64,000 nt of DNA, taken from the NCBI RefSeq assembly GCF_029867415.1, contig NW_026705419.1, positions 186,001 through 250,000 of the forward strand, written 5' to 3'. Below, piece by piece: positions 21,313 through 31,949 of the stretch. A model generated the notes under the pieces. It made no database searches. It saw nothing but the letters and a program-made list of their open reading frames with translations, and was not told the DNA's origin. The position numbers were made by a program, and so were the translations under genes. The stretch's first letter is position 1. Every line of letters begins with the position of its first letter. The DNA comes from Vicia villosa (taxonomy: Eukaryota > Streptophyta > Magnoliopsida > Fabales > Fabaceae).

Positions 21313-24300
21313 ATGGCTGATGAAATTGCAAAGTCTACACCTGCATCTACATCTGGCTCTGCTGAGCAACACAACGGTAATAATGGTTATACTAGACCGC
21401 CGGTATTTGATGGTGAAAACTTTGAATACTGGAAAGATAAACTGGAAAGTTACTTTCTTGGTCTAGATGGTGATCTATGGGATCTTCTGATGGATGGTTA
21501 CAAACATCCAGTAAATGCCAGTGGCGTAAAGCTGACAAGGCAAGAAATGAACGATGATCAGAAGAAGCTTTTCAGGAATCATCATAAAAGCAGAACTGTT
21601 TTGCTGAATGCTATCTCTCATGCTGAGTATGAGAAGATATCTAACAGGGAAACGGCCTATGACATATATGAGTCCTTGAAAATGACTCATGAAGGAAATG
21701 CTCAAGTCAAGGAGACTAAAGCTCTCGCTTTAATCCAGAAGTATGAAGCCTTCAAGATGGAGGATGATGAAGACATTGAAAAGATGTTTTCAAGATTTCA
21801 AACTCTTACTGCTGGAATGAGAGTTCTTGACAAGGGATACACCAAGGCTGATCACGTAAAGAAGATCATCAGAAGCTTACCCAGAAGATGGGGTCCTATG
21901 GTGACTGCATTCAAGATTGCAAAGAATCTGAATGAAGTTTCTCTGGAAGAGCTTATCAGTGCCTTGAGAAGCCATGAAATAGAGCTGGACGCAAATGAGC
22001 CTCAAAAGAAAGGTAAGTCTATTGCATTAAAATCCAATATCAAGAAATGCACTAACGCTTTTCAGGCTAGAGAAGAAGATCCTGAAGAATCAGAATCTGA
22101 AGAAGAAGATGAACTGTCCTTGATCTCCAGAAGGCTAAATCAACTCTGGAAGAACAAGCAAAGGAAGTTCAGAGGCGTCAGAAGTTCAAAGAAATTTGAA
22201 CGTGGAGAATCTTCTGATGACAGAAGATTTGACAAGAAGAAGGTCATGTGCTATGAATGCAATGAGCCTGGACACTTCAAGAATGAATGTCCAAAAATTC
22301 AGAAGGAAAATCCCAAAAAGAAGTTTCATAAGAAGAAAGGTCTTATGGCAACCTGGGATGAGTCAGAAGATGATTCAGACTCTGAAGATGAGCAGGCTAA
22401 CTGTGCGCTGATGGCGACAGAAGATGACGGATCAGAATCTACATCAGAATCAGATTCTGAAGAGATATCCTTGGCTGCAAAAAGGACAAAGCACAACATG
22501 TCGTGGTACCTGGACTCTGGATGCTCACGACACATGACAGGAAGAAGGTCTATGTTCCAAGACCTGGTGCTTAAGTCTGGAGGAGAAGTCAAGTTTGGAG
22601 GAGATCAGAAGGGCAAGATAATTGGCTCTGGAACTATAAAGTCTGGTAACTCTCCTTCCATTTCTAATGTACTTCTTGTAGAAGGATTAACACATAACCT
22701 CTTATCTATCAGTCAATTGAGTGACAATGGTTATGATATAATCTTTAATCAAAAGTCTTGCAAGGCTGTAAATCAGAAGGATGGCTCAATCCTATTTACA
22801 GGCAAGAGGAAGAACAACATTTATAAGACAGATCTGCAAGATCTTATGAGTCAGAAGGTGACTTGTCTTATGTCTGTTTCTGAAGAGCAGTGGGTCTGGC
22901 ACAGAAGATTAGGTCATGCTAGTTTGAGAAAGATTTCTCAGATTAACAAACTGGATCTTGTCAGAGGACTCCCTAATCTGAAATTCAAATCAGATGCTCT
23001 TTGTGAAGCATGTCAGAAGGGCAAGTTCTCCAAACCTGCATTCAAGTCCAAGAATGTTGTTTCTACCTCAAGGCCATTAGAACTCTTGCACATTGATCTG
23101 TTTGGCCCAGTCAAAACAGCATCTGTCAGAGGGAAGAAATATGGTTTAGTCATCGTAGATGATTATAGCCGCTGGACGTGGGTAAAATTCTTGAAACACA
23201 AGGATGAGTCTCATTCAGTGTTCTTTGATTTCTGCATTCAGATTCAATCTGAAAAAGAGTGTAAAATCATAAAGGTCAGAAGTGATCATGGTGGTGAATT
23301 TGAGAACAGATCCTTTGAAGAATTCTTCAAAGAAAATGGTATTGCCCATGATTTCTCTTGTCCTAGAACTCCACAGCAAAATGGAGTTGTAGAACGAAAG
23401 AATAGGACTCTGCAAGAAATGGCCAGAACCATGATCAATGAAACCAATATGGCTAAGCATTTCTGGGCAGAAGCAATAAACACTGCATGCTATATTCAGA
23501 ATAGAATCTCTATCAGACCTATTCTAAATAAGACTCCTTATGAATTGTGGAAGAATAAAAAGCCCAACATTTCATATTTCCATCCTTTTGGATGTGTATG
23601 CTTTATTCTGAACACTAAAGATCATCTTGGTAAGTTTGATTCCAAAGCACAAAAATGTTTCCTTCTTGGATATTCTGAACGCTCAAAGGGCTACAGAGTA
23701 TACAATACTGAAACATTGATTGTAGAAGAATCAATCAATATCAGGTTTGATGATAAGCTTGGTTCTGAAAAACCAAAGCAGTTTGATAATTTTGCAGATT
23801 GTGATATTGATATATCAGAAGTTGTTGAGCCAAGAAGCAACGCATCAGAAGCAGAACTTCTCAGAAGCAAAGAATCTGAAGATCAAGTATCAGCTTCTCT
23901 GGAGAATCTAAGCATTTCTGAAGAACCATCTGTCAGAAGATCATCCAGACTCATCTCTGGTCATTCAGAAGATGTCATTCTTGGAAAGAAGGATGATCCA
24001 ATCAGAACAAGAGCATTCCTTAAGAACAATGCAGACTGTCAATTAGGTCTTGTATCTTTGATCGAGCCAACTTCTGTTGATCATGCTCTAGAAGATCCAG
24101 ACTGGATAATTGCTATGCAAAAAGAACTGAATCAGTTTACAAGGAATGATGTTTGGGATCTTGTTCCTAGACCAGATGGATTCAATATAATCGGTACAAA
24201 ATGGGTCTTCAGAAACAAGCTCAGTGAGAAAGGTGAAGTGGTAAGGAACAAAGCCAGACTGGTGGCTCAGGGTTATAGTCAGCAAGAAGGGATTGACTAT

Positions 24301-25593
24301 ACAGAAACCTTTGCACCAGTGGCCAGGTTAGAATCTATTCGTCTATTAATTTCATTTGCCACTCAACATAACATCACTCTCTATCAGATGGATGTTAAGA
24401 GTGCCTTCTTAAATGGTTATATAGATGAAGAAGTTTATGTCCATCAACCTCCTGGTTTTGAAGACTCTATGTCTCCTAATCATGTTTTTAAATTAAAGAA
24501 ATCGTTGTATGGATTGAAACAAGCTCCCAGAGCTTGGTATGAACGCTTAAGTTCTTTCCTTCTGGATAATGGTTTCACTAGAGGAAAAGTGGACACTACT
24601 CTCTTTTGTAAAACCTTTAAAAGGGATATTTTAATTTGTCAAATATATGTAGACGATATTATTTTTGGAACATCTAATGCTACACTTGGAAAGGAGTTTG
24701 CTGAGTCTATGCAGGCTGAGTTTGAAATGAGCATGATGGGAGAACTCAAGTATTTCCTTGGAATACAAATAAATCAAACATCAGAAGGAACGTATGTTCA
24801 CCAAACCAAGTATGTGAAGGAACTTCTGAAGAAGTTTAATCTTCTAGACTGCAAAGAAGCCAAAACTCCTATGCATCCAACATGCATCCTAGGTAAGGAT
24901 GAGGTAAGTAAGAAGGTAGATCAGAAGTTATACATAGGTATGATTGGATCTCTTCTATATTTGACTGCTTCTAGACCTGACATTCTGTTCAGTGTTTGTT
25001 TGTGTGCTAGATTCCAATCAGATCCTAGAGAATCTCATTTAACTGCTGTTAAGAGAATTCTAAGGTATCTGAAAGGTACTACTAATGTTGGCTTAGTTTA
25101 CAGAAAATCTAAAGAATACAACTTAGTAGGATTCTGCGATGCTGACTATGTTGGAGACAGAATTGAAAGAAAGAGTACTTCAGGAAGTTGCCAATTTCTT
25201 GGAAGTCATTTGATCTCCTGGTATAGCAAGAAGCAAGCAACTATTGCTCTATCAACAACAGAAGCAGAATATGTCGCTGCTGCTGGTTGCAGTACACAGA
25301 TGCTCTGGATGAAGAGTCAGTTAGAAGATTATCAGATATATGAGAGTAACATTCCTATATTCTGTGATAATACTTCTGCTATATGTTTATCTAAGAATCC
25401 TATTCTTCATTCAAAAGCTAAACATATTGAGATTAAACATCATTTCATAAGGGACTATGTTCAGAAGGGTGATATATCTTTAAACTTTGTTGATACAGAC
25501 CATCAATGGGCTGATATCTTTACAAAACCCCTGGCTGAAGATAGGTTTAAGTTCATTCTGAAGAACATCAGTATGGATTTATGCCCAGAATGA
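21313..25593 (+). CDS. gag-pol: Gag-Pol polyprotein of S1 (copia, 1426 aa, intact)
   Basis: A single open frame from ATG 86 bp after the LTR. Gag has a UBN2-type region (about 35-240), an acidic stretch, and a CCHC knuckle with C313, C316, H321 and C326. Protease has WYLDSGCSRHMTG with D401. Integrase has H530, H535, C564, C567 and D595, D658, E694 (D-D(35)E). RT has KARLVAQG, SLYGLKQAPRAWY and YVDD at 1112-1115. RNase H begins near CDADY (D1276) and ends with ADIFTKPL. The domain order is copia. Compared with S2, about 0.65 kb between the acidic gag region and protease is missing, and the deletion leaves gag and pol in one frame. All key residues are present, so it is potentially competent. 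Confidence 0.96.
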   Translation: MADEIAKSTPASTSGSAEQHNGNNGYTRPPVFDGENFEYWKDKLESYFLGLDGDLWDLLMDGYKHPVNASGVKLTRQEMNDDQKKLFRNHHKSRTVLLNAISHAEYEKISNRETAYDIYESLKMTHEGNAQVKETKALALIQKYEAFKMEDDEDIEKMFSRFQTLTAGMRVLDKGYTKADHVKKIIRSLPRRWGPMVTAFKIAKNLNEVSLEELISALRSHEIELDANEPQKKGKSIALKSNIKKCTNAFQAREEDPEESESEEEDELSLISRRLNQLWKNKQRKFRGVRSSKKFERGESSDDRRFDKKKVMCYECNEPGHFKNECPKIQKENPKKKFHKKKGLMATWDESEDDSDSEDEQANCALMATEDDGSESTSESDSEEISLAAKRTKHNMSWYLDSGCSRHMTGRRSMFQDLVLKSGGEVKFGGDQKGKIIGSGTIKSGNSPSISNVLLVEGLTHNLLSISQLSDNGYDIIFNQKSCKAVNQKDGSILFTGKRKNNIYKTDLQDLMSQKVTCLMSVSEEQWVWHRRLGHASLRKISQINKLDLVRGLPNLKFKSDALCEACQKGKFSKPAFKSKNVVSTSRPLELLHIDLFGPVKTASVRGKKYGLVIVDDYSRWTWVKFLKHKDESHSVFFDFCIQIQSEKECKIIKVRSDHGGEFENRSFEEFFKENGIAHDFSCPRTPQQNGVVERKNRTLQEMARTMINETNMAKHFWAEAINTACYIQNRISIRPILNKTPYELWKNKKPNISYFHPFGCVCFILNTKDHLGKFDSKAQKCFLLGYSERSKGYRVYNTETLIVEESINIRFDDKLGSEKPKQFDNFADCDIDISEVVEPRSNASEAELLRSKESEDQVSASLENLSISEEPSVRRSSRLISGHSEDVILGKKDDPIRTRAFLKNNADCQLGLVSLIEPTSVDHALEDPDWIIAMQKELNQFTRNDVWDLVPRPDGFNIIGTKWVFRNKLSEKGEVVRNKARLVAQGYSQQEGIDYTETFAPVARLESIRLLISFATQHNITLYQMDVKSAFLNGYIDEEVYVHQPPGFEDSMSPNHVFKLKKSLYGLKQAPRAWYERLSSFLLDNGFTRGKVDTTLFCKTFKRDILICQIYVDDIIFGTSNATLGKEFAESMQAEFEMSMMGELKYFLGIQINQTSEGTYVHQTKYVKELLKKFNLLDCKEAKTPMHPTCILGKDEVSKKVDQKLYIGMIGSLLYLTASRPDILFSVCLCARFQSDPRESHLTAVKRILRYLKGTTNVGLVYRKSKEYNLVGFCDADYVGDRIERKSTSGSCQFLGSHLISWYSKKQATIALSTTEAEYVAAAGCSTQMLWMKSQLEDYQIYESNIPIFCDNTSAICLSKNPILHSKAKHIEIKHHFIRDYVQKGDISLNFVDTDHQWADIFTKPLAEDRFKFILKNISMDLCPE

Positions 25594-27655
25594 GAAGATG
25601 AGAAGTTCTTACGTATGAGTATCTTCTGAAATGAATGTGGATTTCTTTTTAAATCAGAAGTTCTGATTGAAATCTTTTAGAAATTATGACTCGGTTATTA
25701 CTAACGTTTCATTGTCTAAGTTGATTCAGAACCTCTTTTAAAGCAAAACAGCTGTAACGTTTTATCTCGGGATGGTAAACCTGTCGTTACTGTTCATGGA
25801 TAAGCGCGCGTGCAGTTGAAGGGACGCCGACCATAGGTAACTGTGCTAGTCACCTCATTTGTCTTTATTATCTCTCCTCATGTCACGTAACATTAAATGC
25901 TATCCATCATTTGTTTCATTTTATTTTCTTTTAAATACTCTTCAAACGCTTCTCTTTCCCTCTTATATTTTCTCTATTACACTCTGTCTCTGTTTTTCTT
26001 CTCTATCTCTTTGCATTCCTCATCAAGTTTTTTTCTCTCTCTCCCCTGTTTGTTTTCTCTTGCTCAAACAAAGTTTTTTTTTTATAAAATCCTAGTTCAA
26101 ACCTATGACTCAAAGGCGGCAGATCTCTGCATATCTCGGGATGGCTCTCCTAATACCTCTCAAGTCAGACCTCTTCTTTGATGTTGTTATCAACTTTCAC
26201 CCAAAGACAGAAGACTTTCTTGAGTTATGGGAAGAGGTTAAGAATGATATTCTTAACTTCTATGTTAAGAGAAAGCCCCGTTTGCAACAGTAGCTCTCTG
26301 TCTGTGAACTGTCCCTCTCTTCCTCATTGGTCTCTGGGATCTCTCCTACAGTGGAGGTTCTAGTCTGGAAGACAAGAAGACCACCGGGATTCTTGATGGG
26401 TTGACACAGAATGTGTCTTGCTAGGGTTTTGTTTTTAATTTTTGTAGTCATTTCCTCTTGGGATGACTTTTTATGTATTTGCTAGGAATGTTTCTCATCT
26501 TGTTAAACATAGGAACCTTTTGTAATTTCTTTTGATTATCAATGAAAAGTTTCTTTGTTTTTACATTCCAGTGATTTTATTTGTCGTTTTATTCATCTGA
26601 ATCTGTTGAAATATTCTTTTTGATGTTATGACAAAAAGGGGGAGAAGATAAATGATAAATGATTTGATTAATCTATCAGTTGCTGGGTAAAGCTCCCACA
26701 CATTTATTAACAAGAACTGCAAGTTCTATATGGTTTAAGTGTTTTGCAGGTATAAAGAAGTGAAGAGAATCTTCAAAGCAAACACAGAAGCAAAACCATA
26801 AGAAGTGTTATTCTGTAAAAAGAATAAGCTCATGGAAACTGAAGCAAGCTGAGTGCTATCAAGCTTCAGAAATCAGAAGCAAGAAAGAAGAATGAATCAG
26901 AAGCACTGATAATAGAATTTGATCCATATTTGTCTACTTGCTCTGACAAAATTCTATTTGCTCTGATACATTATTTTAGCCTGTATGGCTCTGATACATA
27001 TCATGTGTTCTAATATACATTTTATGTTCTGACTCGTTCATGCTGACTTTTGTCGTTTAGTTTTTGTTCTGTAACATTTCAGGATGTAGAGATGCTCTGA
27101 TGATGCTCTGGTACATTCAACAATGTTCTGATACAAATCTAGCATGAAGTGATGATTGGTAGAAATTCAAAGCTCTGAAGCTATCCGAGGGAAGCAGAAA
27201 TCAGAAGCTGTGAATGTTCTAAAGATCCAGAAAACTCAAGTTCTGAAGCTGTCCTAAATGGAAGCAGAAATCAGAAGCTGTGAATGTTCAGAAGATCAAA
27301 GAAATTCAACTTCTGAAGCTGTCCTAGATGGAAGCAGGAATCAGAAGCTGTGAGTGTTCTAAGGATCTAAAGAAATTCTAGTTCTGAAGCTGTCCAATGG
27401 AAGCATAAGTCAGAAGCTATGAATTCTCTGAAGACAGAAGCTTATATGATCGTCTCTACCGAAATAATCAGGGAAGTCTTTTATTAAAGTTCTTCGAGTA
27501 TTTATTTCAGGGGGAGATTATTTATCTCAGGGGGAGATTGTTAATCTCAGGGGGAGACATATTCATATGCTTATGCTATAGCTGTGTAATTTGTCTTTTG
27601 CCGTCTGCTCTTTCTGATCGCAAATTCATATCATTTATATATGTTTTTGTCATCA
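25594..27655 (+). other. S1 3' region where S2 carries an envelope-like gene
   Basis: About 2 kb. The left part matches the segment around 33185-33540 of S2 that leads to the envelope-like gene (GGGACGCCG, GGTAACTGTG), but the gene itself is gone. One short frame at 26105-26293 (62 codons, MTQRRQISAYLG...) has no recognised domain. GACAAAAAGGGGGAGAAG at 26631 resembles the polypurine tract. Imperfect repeats of about 70 bp built on CAGAAGCTGTGAATGTTC lie at 27180-27440. CAGGGGGAGA occurs three times at 27509-27557. Confidence 0.65.
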
Positions 27656-27657
27656 TC

Positions 27658-27670
27658 AAAAAGGGGGAGA
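27658..27670 (+). promoter_or_regulatory. Polypurine tract of S1
   Basis: AAAAAGGGGGAGA lies one base before the 3' LTR. S2 has the same sequence just before its 3' LTR at 42275. Confidence 0.87.
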
Positions 27671-27671
27671 T

Positions 27672-28886
27672 TGTTAAAACAAGATTTGTTCTGATCAATT
27701 ATCTTAGTTTTGATGATAACAATAATATGAATTTTGCTTAAGGTAATATGGTACTCTAATCCAATGCAATTTCCTTTTCAGGAAATATATAAAGAGTATG
27801 CATAATTCAGCGCTCAGAAGCTTTGTCTCAAAGGGTTCAGCATGCAACATCAGAACATGGTCTGGCAAGACATCAGAAGATGGTCGAAGCAGAATCAGAA
27901 CATGGGTCTATGGAAGCATCAGAAGAACATGAGATCAGAAGCACTGAAGTTCTGATGGTATCACGCTCAGAAGCACTTCAAAGTCAGAAGATCAGAAGAT
28001 GCTTTGCACCAAGCTGTTTGACTCTGATGATATTCAAACGTTGTATTCACAAACATCAGATCAGAAGGAAGTACAAGTGGCAAGCTACGCTGACTGACAA
28101 AAGGAACGTTAAAAGCTATTATAGGCAACGTCAGTAGACACAGCGTGAACAAGGCTCGAGGTAGTTGACAAAAGCGTATAACATTAAATGCGATGCTGTA
28201 CGGAACACGCAAAGCATTAAATGCACTCAACGGTCATCTTCTCCAACGCCTATAAATATGAAGTTCTGATGAGAAGCAAGGTTAATGATTCTAACGATTC
28301 TGCACAAAACAACTCATATTAACTTGCTGAAACTCGGTTCTACTCAAAGCTCAGAATCTTCATCTTCATCAAAGCTCACTACATTGCTGTTGTAATATAT
28401 TAGTGAGATTAAGCTTAAACGTTAAGAGAAATATCACAGTTTGTGATTATAGCTTTTAAGAAGCAATTGTAATACTCTTAGAATTGATTACATTAAGTTG
28501 TAAGGAACTAGAGTGATCGTGTGGATCAGAATACTCTAGGAAGTCTTAGAGGTTATCTAAGCAGGTTGTAACTAGAGTGATCGTGTGGATCAGAATACTC
28601 TAGAAAGTCTTAGAGGGTATCTAAGCAGTTGTTCCTGGAGTGATCAGTGTGTGATCAGAAGACTCTGGAAGACTTAGTTGCTGACTAAGTGGAGAACCAT
28701 TGTAATCCGTGCGATTAGTGGATTAAATCCTCAGTTGAGGTAAATCATCTCTGCGGGGGTGGACTGGAGTAGTTTAGTTAACAACGAACCAGGATAAAAA
28801 TAACTGTGCAATTTATTTTTATCTGTCAAGTTTTTAAAGCTACACTTATTCAAACCCCCCCTTTCTAAGTGTTTTTCTATCCTTCA
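27672..28886 (+). mobile_element. S1 3' LTR
   Basis: 1215 bp beginning TGTTAAAACAAG (the 5' copy has TGTTAGAAC). It is otherwise nearly identical to 20012-21226 and is followed by the target duplication CTCAT. Confidence 0.95.
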
Positions 28887-29735
28887 CTCATGGTATCACG
28901 CTCAGAAGCACTTCAAGGTCAGAAGACAAGAAGATGCTCTGCACCAAGCTGTTTGACTCTGATGATATTCAAACGTTGTTTACACTAACATCAGATCAGA
29001 AGCAAGTACTAGCTGGCAGGCTACGCTGACTGACAAAAGGAACGTTGAAAGCTATGAAAGGCAATGTCAGTAGACACAGCGAAAGCAAGGCTCGAGGTAG
29101 TTGACAAAAGAGTGAAACATTAAATGCAATGCTGTACGGATTACGCAAAGCATTAAATGCTCCCAGCGGTCATCTTCTCAAACGCCTATATATTGAAGTT
29201 CTGATGAGAAGCTGAATACAACACTTGTGCAAATATACAGAAACGCTGTCAAATTCAAAAAGCTCTCAAACTTCATCATCAACCTCACTACATTGCTGTT
29301 GTAATACTTTAGTGAGATTAAGCTTAAACTTAAGAGAAAATCACAGTTGTGATAATAGCTTTATAAGAAGCATTGTAACTCTTAAAAGAATTTGTTTACA
29401 TTAAGTTGTAAGAACTAGAGTGATCAGGTTGTTGATCAGTATACTCTAGAAAGTCTTAGAGGGTATCTAAGCAGATTGTTCCTAGAGTGATCAGGTTGTG
29501 ATCAGTATACTCTAGAAGACTTAGTAGTTGTCTAAGTGGAAAACCATTATAATCTTGTGTGATTAGTGGATTAAATCCTCAGGTGAGGTAAATCACTCCA
29601 AGGGGGTGGACTGGAGTAGTTTAGTTAACAACGAACCAGGATAAAAATCATTGTGCAAACTGTTTTTATCTTACAAGTTTTTAAAGCTACACTTATTCAA
29701 ACCCCCCCCCTTTCTAAGTGTTTTTCTATCCTTCA
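28887..29735 (+). mobile_element. S2 5' LTR, right part (with 5-bp duplication)
   Basis: It resumes CTCATGGTATCACGCTCAGAAG where 20011 stopped and ends CTATCCTTCA. Its TATA-like site is CCTATATATTG, as in S3, unlike CCTATAAATATG in S1 and in the S2 3' LTR. Confidence 0.9.
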
Positions 29736-29737
29736 AT

Positions 29738-29749
29738 TGGCATCAGAGC
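29738..29749 (+). promoter_or_regulatory. Primer-binding site of S2
   Basis: TGGCATCAGAGC, the same initiator tRNA-Met-like site as in S1, lies 2 bp after the LTR. Confidence 0.82.
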
Positions 29750-29821
29750 GCCGGTTCTAAGGTGCAAGTACTTAACCGTGTTTAGAAAAGATTCAGGAAG
29801 AGAAAAACGCTTCAGTACAAG

Positions 29822-31747
29822 ATGTCTGGTGAAATTCCAACAAATACATCTACATCTGGCTCAGCTGAGCAATACAATGGAAATGGTAACAATGGTTATA
29901 CTAGACCACCAGTATTTGATGGTGAAAACTTTGAATACTGGAAAGATAAACTTGAAAGTTACTTCCTTGGTCTAGATGGTGACTTATGGGATCTTCTGAT
30001 GGATGGTTACAAACATTCAGTGAAAGCTACTGGCGTAAGGCTTACAAGACAAGAAATGAATGATGATCAAAAGAAGCTTTTCAAAAATCATCATAAATGT
30101 AGGACTGTTTTGCTGAATGCTATCTCTCATGCTGAGTATGAGAAGATATCTAACAGGGAAACTGCCTATGATATATATGAGTCATTGAAAATGACCCATG
30201 AAGGAAATGATCAAGTCAAGGAGACCAAAGCTCTTGCTCTAATCCAGAAATATGAAGCCTTCAAGATGGAGGACGATGAAAATATTGAGAAGATGTTTTC
30301 AAGATTTCAAACGCTAACTGCTGGATTAAGAGTTCTGAACAAAGGCTACACCAAGGCTGATCATGTAAAGAAGATCATCAGAAGCTTGCCCATAAGATGG
30401 GGTCCAATGGTGACTGCATTCAAGATTGCAAAGAATCTGAATATGGTTTCTTTGGAAGAGCTAATCAGTGCCTTGAGAAGCCATGAGATAGAGCTGGATG
30501 CAAATGAGCCTCAGAAGAAAGGTAAGTCTATTGCATTAAAATCAAATTATAAAAAATGCACTAACGCTTTTCAGGCTGAAGAAGTAGATTCTGAAGAATC
30601 AGAATCAGAAGAAGAAGATGAACTGTCCATGATCTCCAGAAGGGTAAACCATCTCTGGAAGAGCAAGCAAAGGAAGTTCAAGAGCTTCAGAAGTTCAAAG
30701 AAGCCTGAAAGAGGAGAATCTTCTGGAGGCAAAAGATCTGACAAGAAGAAGGTCATCTGCTATGAGTGCAATGAGCCTGGACACTTCAAGAATGAATGTC
30801 CAAAACTTCAGAAGGAGAATCCCAAGAAGAAGTTTCATAAGAAGAAAGGTCTTATGGCAACATGGGATGATTCTGAATCAGAATCAGAATCAGACTCTGA
30901 AGGAGAGCAAGCAAACCTTGCACTGATGGCCACAGTGGATGATGGATCAGAATCTACATCAGAATCAGATTCTGAAGAGGTATTTTCTGAACTATCTATA
31001 GAAGAGTTAGTTTCCAATTTAACTGAACTTCTGGAACTCAAGGCTCATCTTAGTATCAAATACAAAAAGCTGAAAAAGCAATTTGAATTTGAAACTAAGA
31101 AGCTGGAAGTGGAAAATTCTGAACTGAAGGAAAAAGTTTTAAAATTATCCAAAGATAGTGGATCTCCTTCTGAATCAGAAAAATCCATTCCTAGTCTCAA
31201 TCATATTCTGAAAGAATATGACTCGAGCTTCAGAAAGTTCCTATCTAGAAGTATTGGCAGAAGTCATCTTGCTTCTATGATATATGGTGTTTCTGGAAAC
31301 AAAAGGTTTGGTTTTGGCTATGAGGGTGATACCTCACATAAATTTGAACCTGTTGATGATTTGAAAATCACATACAAGCCATTGTATGATCAGTTCAAAT
31401 ATGGCCACTCACATGATATCAGGCTCACCTCACATGCACAGAGTTTTCACACTACACACACCAAGAAGCATGTGACACAACCTAAAAGATATCATGCTGC
31501 CAAACCTAAAGAATATCATGATGTTCCTCCTATTACTTATAATGCTAAACCCAAGTTCAATCAGAACTTGAGGAAAACTAACAAGAAAGGACCCAAGAAA
31601 TTGTGGGTACCTAAGGAGAAGATAATTTCTGTTGCAGATATCCTTAGCAGCAAAGAAGACAAAGCACAAAATGTCATGGTACCTGGACTCTGGGTGCTCG
31701 CGACACATGACGGGAAGAAGGTCTATGTTCCAAGACCTGGTGCTTAA
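29822..31747 (+). CDS. gag: Gag of S2, long form (641 aa)
   Basis: The N-terminal half is highly similar to S1 Gag, with the same UBN2-type region and CCHC knuckle (CYECNEPGHFKNEC). After the acidic stretch it keeps a segment absent from S1: a charged Leu/Lys/Glu-rich probable coiled coil (about residues 385-445), a YGVSGNKRFGFGYEGD block, and a His/Lys-rich linker ending KKLWVPKEKI. The frame runs past the protease site out of register and stops at 31745. Protease lies in the +1 frame, so this copy has either an indel or a gag-pol frame change. Confidence 0.82.
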   Translation: MSGEIPTNTSTSGSAEQYNGNGNNGYTRPPVFDGENFEYWKDKLESYFLGLDGDLWDLLMDGYKHSVKATGVRLTRQEMNDDQKKLFKNHHKCRTVLLNAISHAEYEKISNRETAYDIYESLKMTHEGNDQVKETKALALIQKYEAFKMEDDENIEKMFSRFQTLTAGLRVLNKGYTKADHVKKIIRSLPIRWGPMVTAFKIAKNLNMVSLEELISALRSHEIELDANEPQKKGKSIALKSNYKKCTNAFQAEEVDSEESESEEEDELSMISRRVNHLWKSKQRKFKSFRSSKKPERGESSGGKRSDKKKVICYECNEPGHFKNECPKLQKENPKKKFHKKKGLMATWDDSESESESDSEGEQANLALMATVDDGSESTSESDSEEVFSELSIEELVSNLTELLELKAHLSIKYKKLKKQFEFETKKLEVENSELKEKVLKLSKDSGSPSESEKSIPSLNHILKEYDSSFRKFLSRSIGRSHLASMIYGVSGNKRFGFGYEGDTSHKFEPVDDLKITYKPLYDQFKYGHSHDIRLTSHAQSFHTTHTKKHVTQPKRYHAAKPKEYHDVPPITYNAKPKFNQNLRKTNKKGPKKLWVPKEKIISVADILSSKEDKAQNVMVPGLWVLATHDGKKVYVPRPGA

Positions 31748-31949
31748 GTCTGGTGGAGAAGTCAAGTTTGGAGGAGATCAGAAGGGAAAAATTATTGGCT
31801 CTGGAACCATAAGTATTGGTAACTCTCCTTCCATAACTAATGTACTTCTTGTAGAAGGATTAGCGCATAACTTATTGTCCATAAGTCAATTAAGTGACAA
31901 TGGTTATGACATAATCTTCAATCAAAAGTCTTGCAAGGCTGTAAGTTAG
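31632..31949 (+). pseudogene. S2 protease fragment, +1 frame relative to gag, ends in stop
   Basis: It contains WYLDSGCSRHMTG, matching S1 protease, and continues to a TAG at 31947-31949 where S1 reads CAG. It cannot be expressed in frame with gag without a frameshift, and the stop separates it from integrase. Confidence 0.82.

Larger units (their letters stand above)
20012..28886 (+). mobile_element. Complete young SIRE-like copia element S1 (8875 bp)
   Basis: Both LTRs are 1215 bp (20012-21226 and 27672-28886). By eye they differ at three sites, all transitions: the sixth base of the LTR, AGGTCAG/AAGTCAG, and TATGG/TACGG. The target duplication is CTCAT (20007-20011 and 28887-28891). Primer site, uninterrupted gag-pol and polypurine tract are all present. 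It inserted into the 5' LTR of the related element S2. No envelope-like gene equivalent to that of S2 is intact. Confidence 0.96.

Noticed and set aside
26105..26293. 62-codon frame in S1 as a functional envelope-like gene
   Set aside because: Too short, no similarity seen to the S2 envelope-like protein, and the upstream TATA box is decayed.
31650..31747. Programmed gag-pol frameshift site in S2
   Set aside because: No clear slippery heptamer with a following structure was recognised, and S2 has other inactivating changes, so a simple indel is equally likely.
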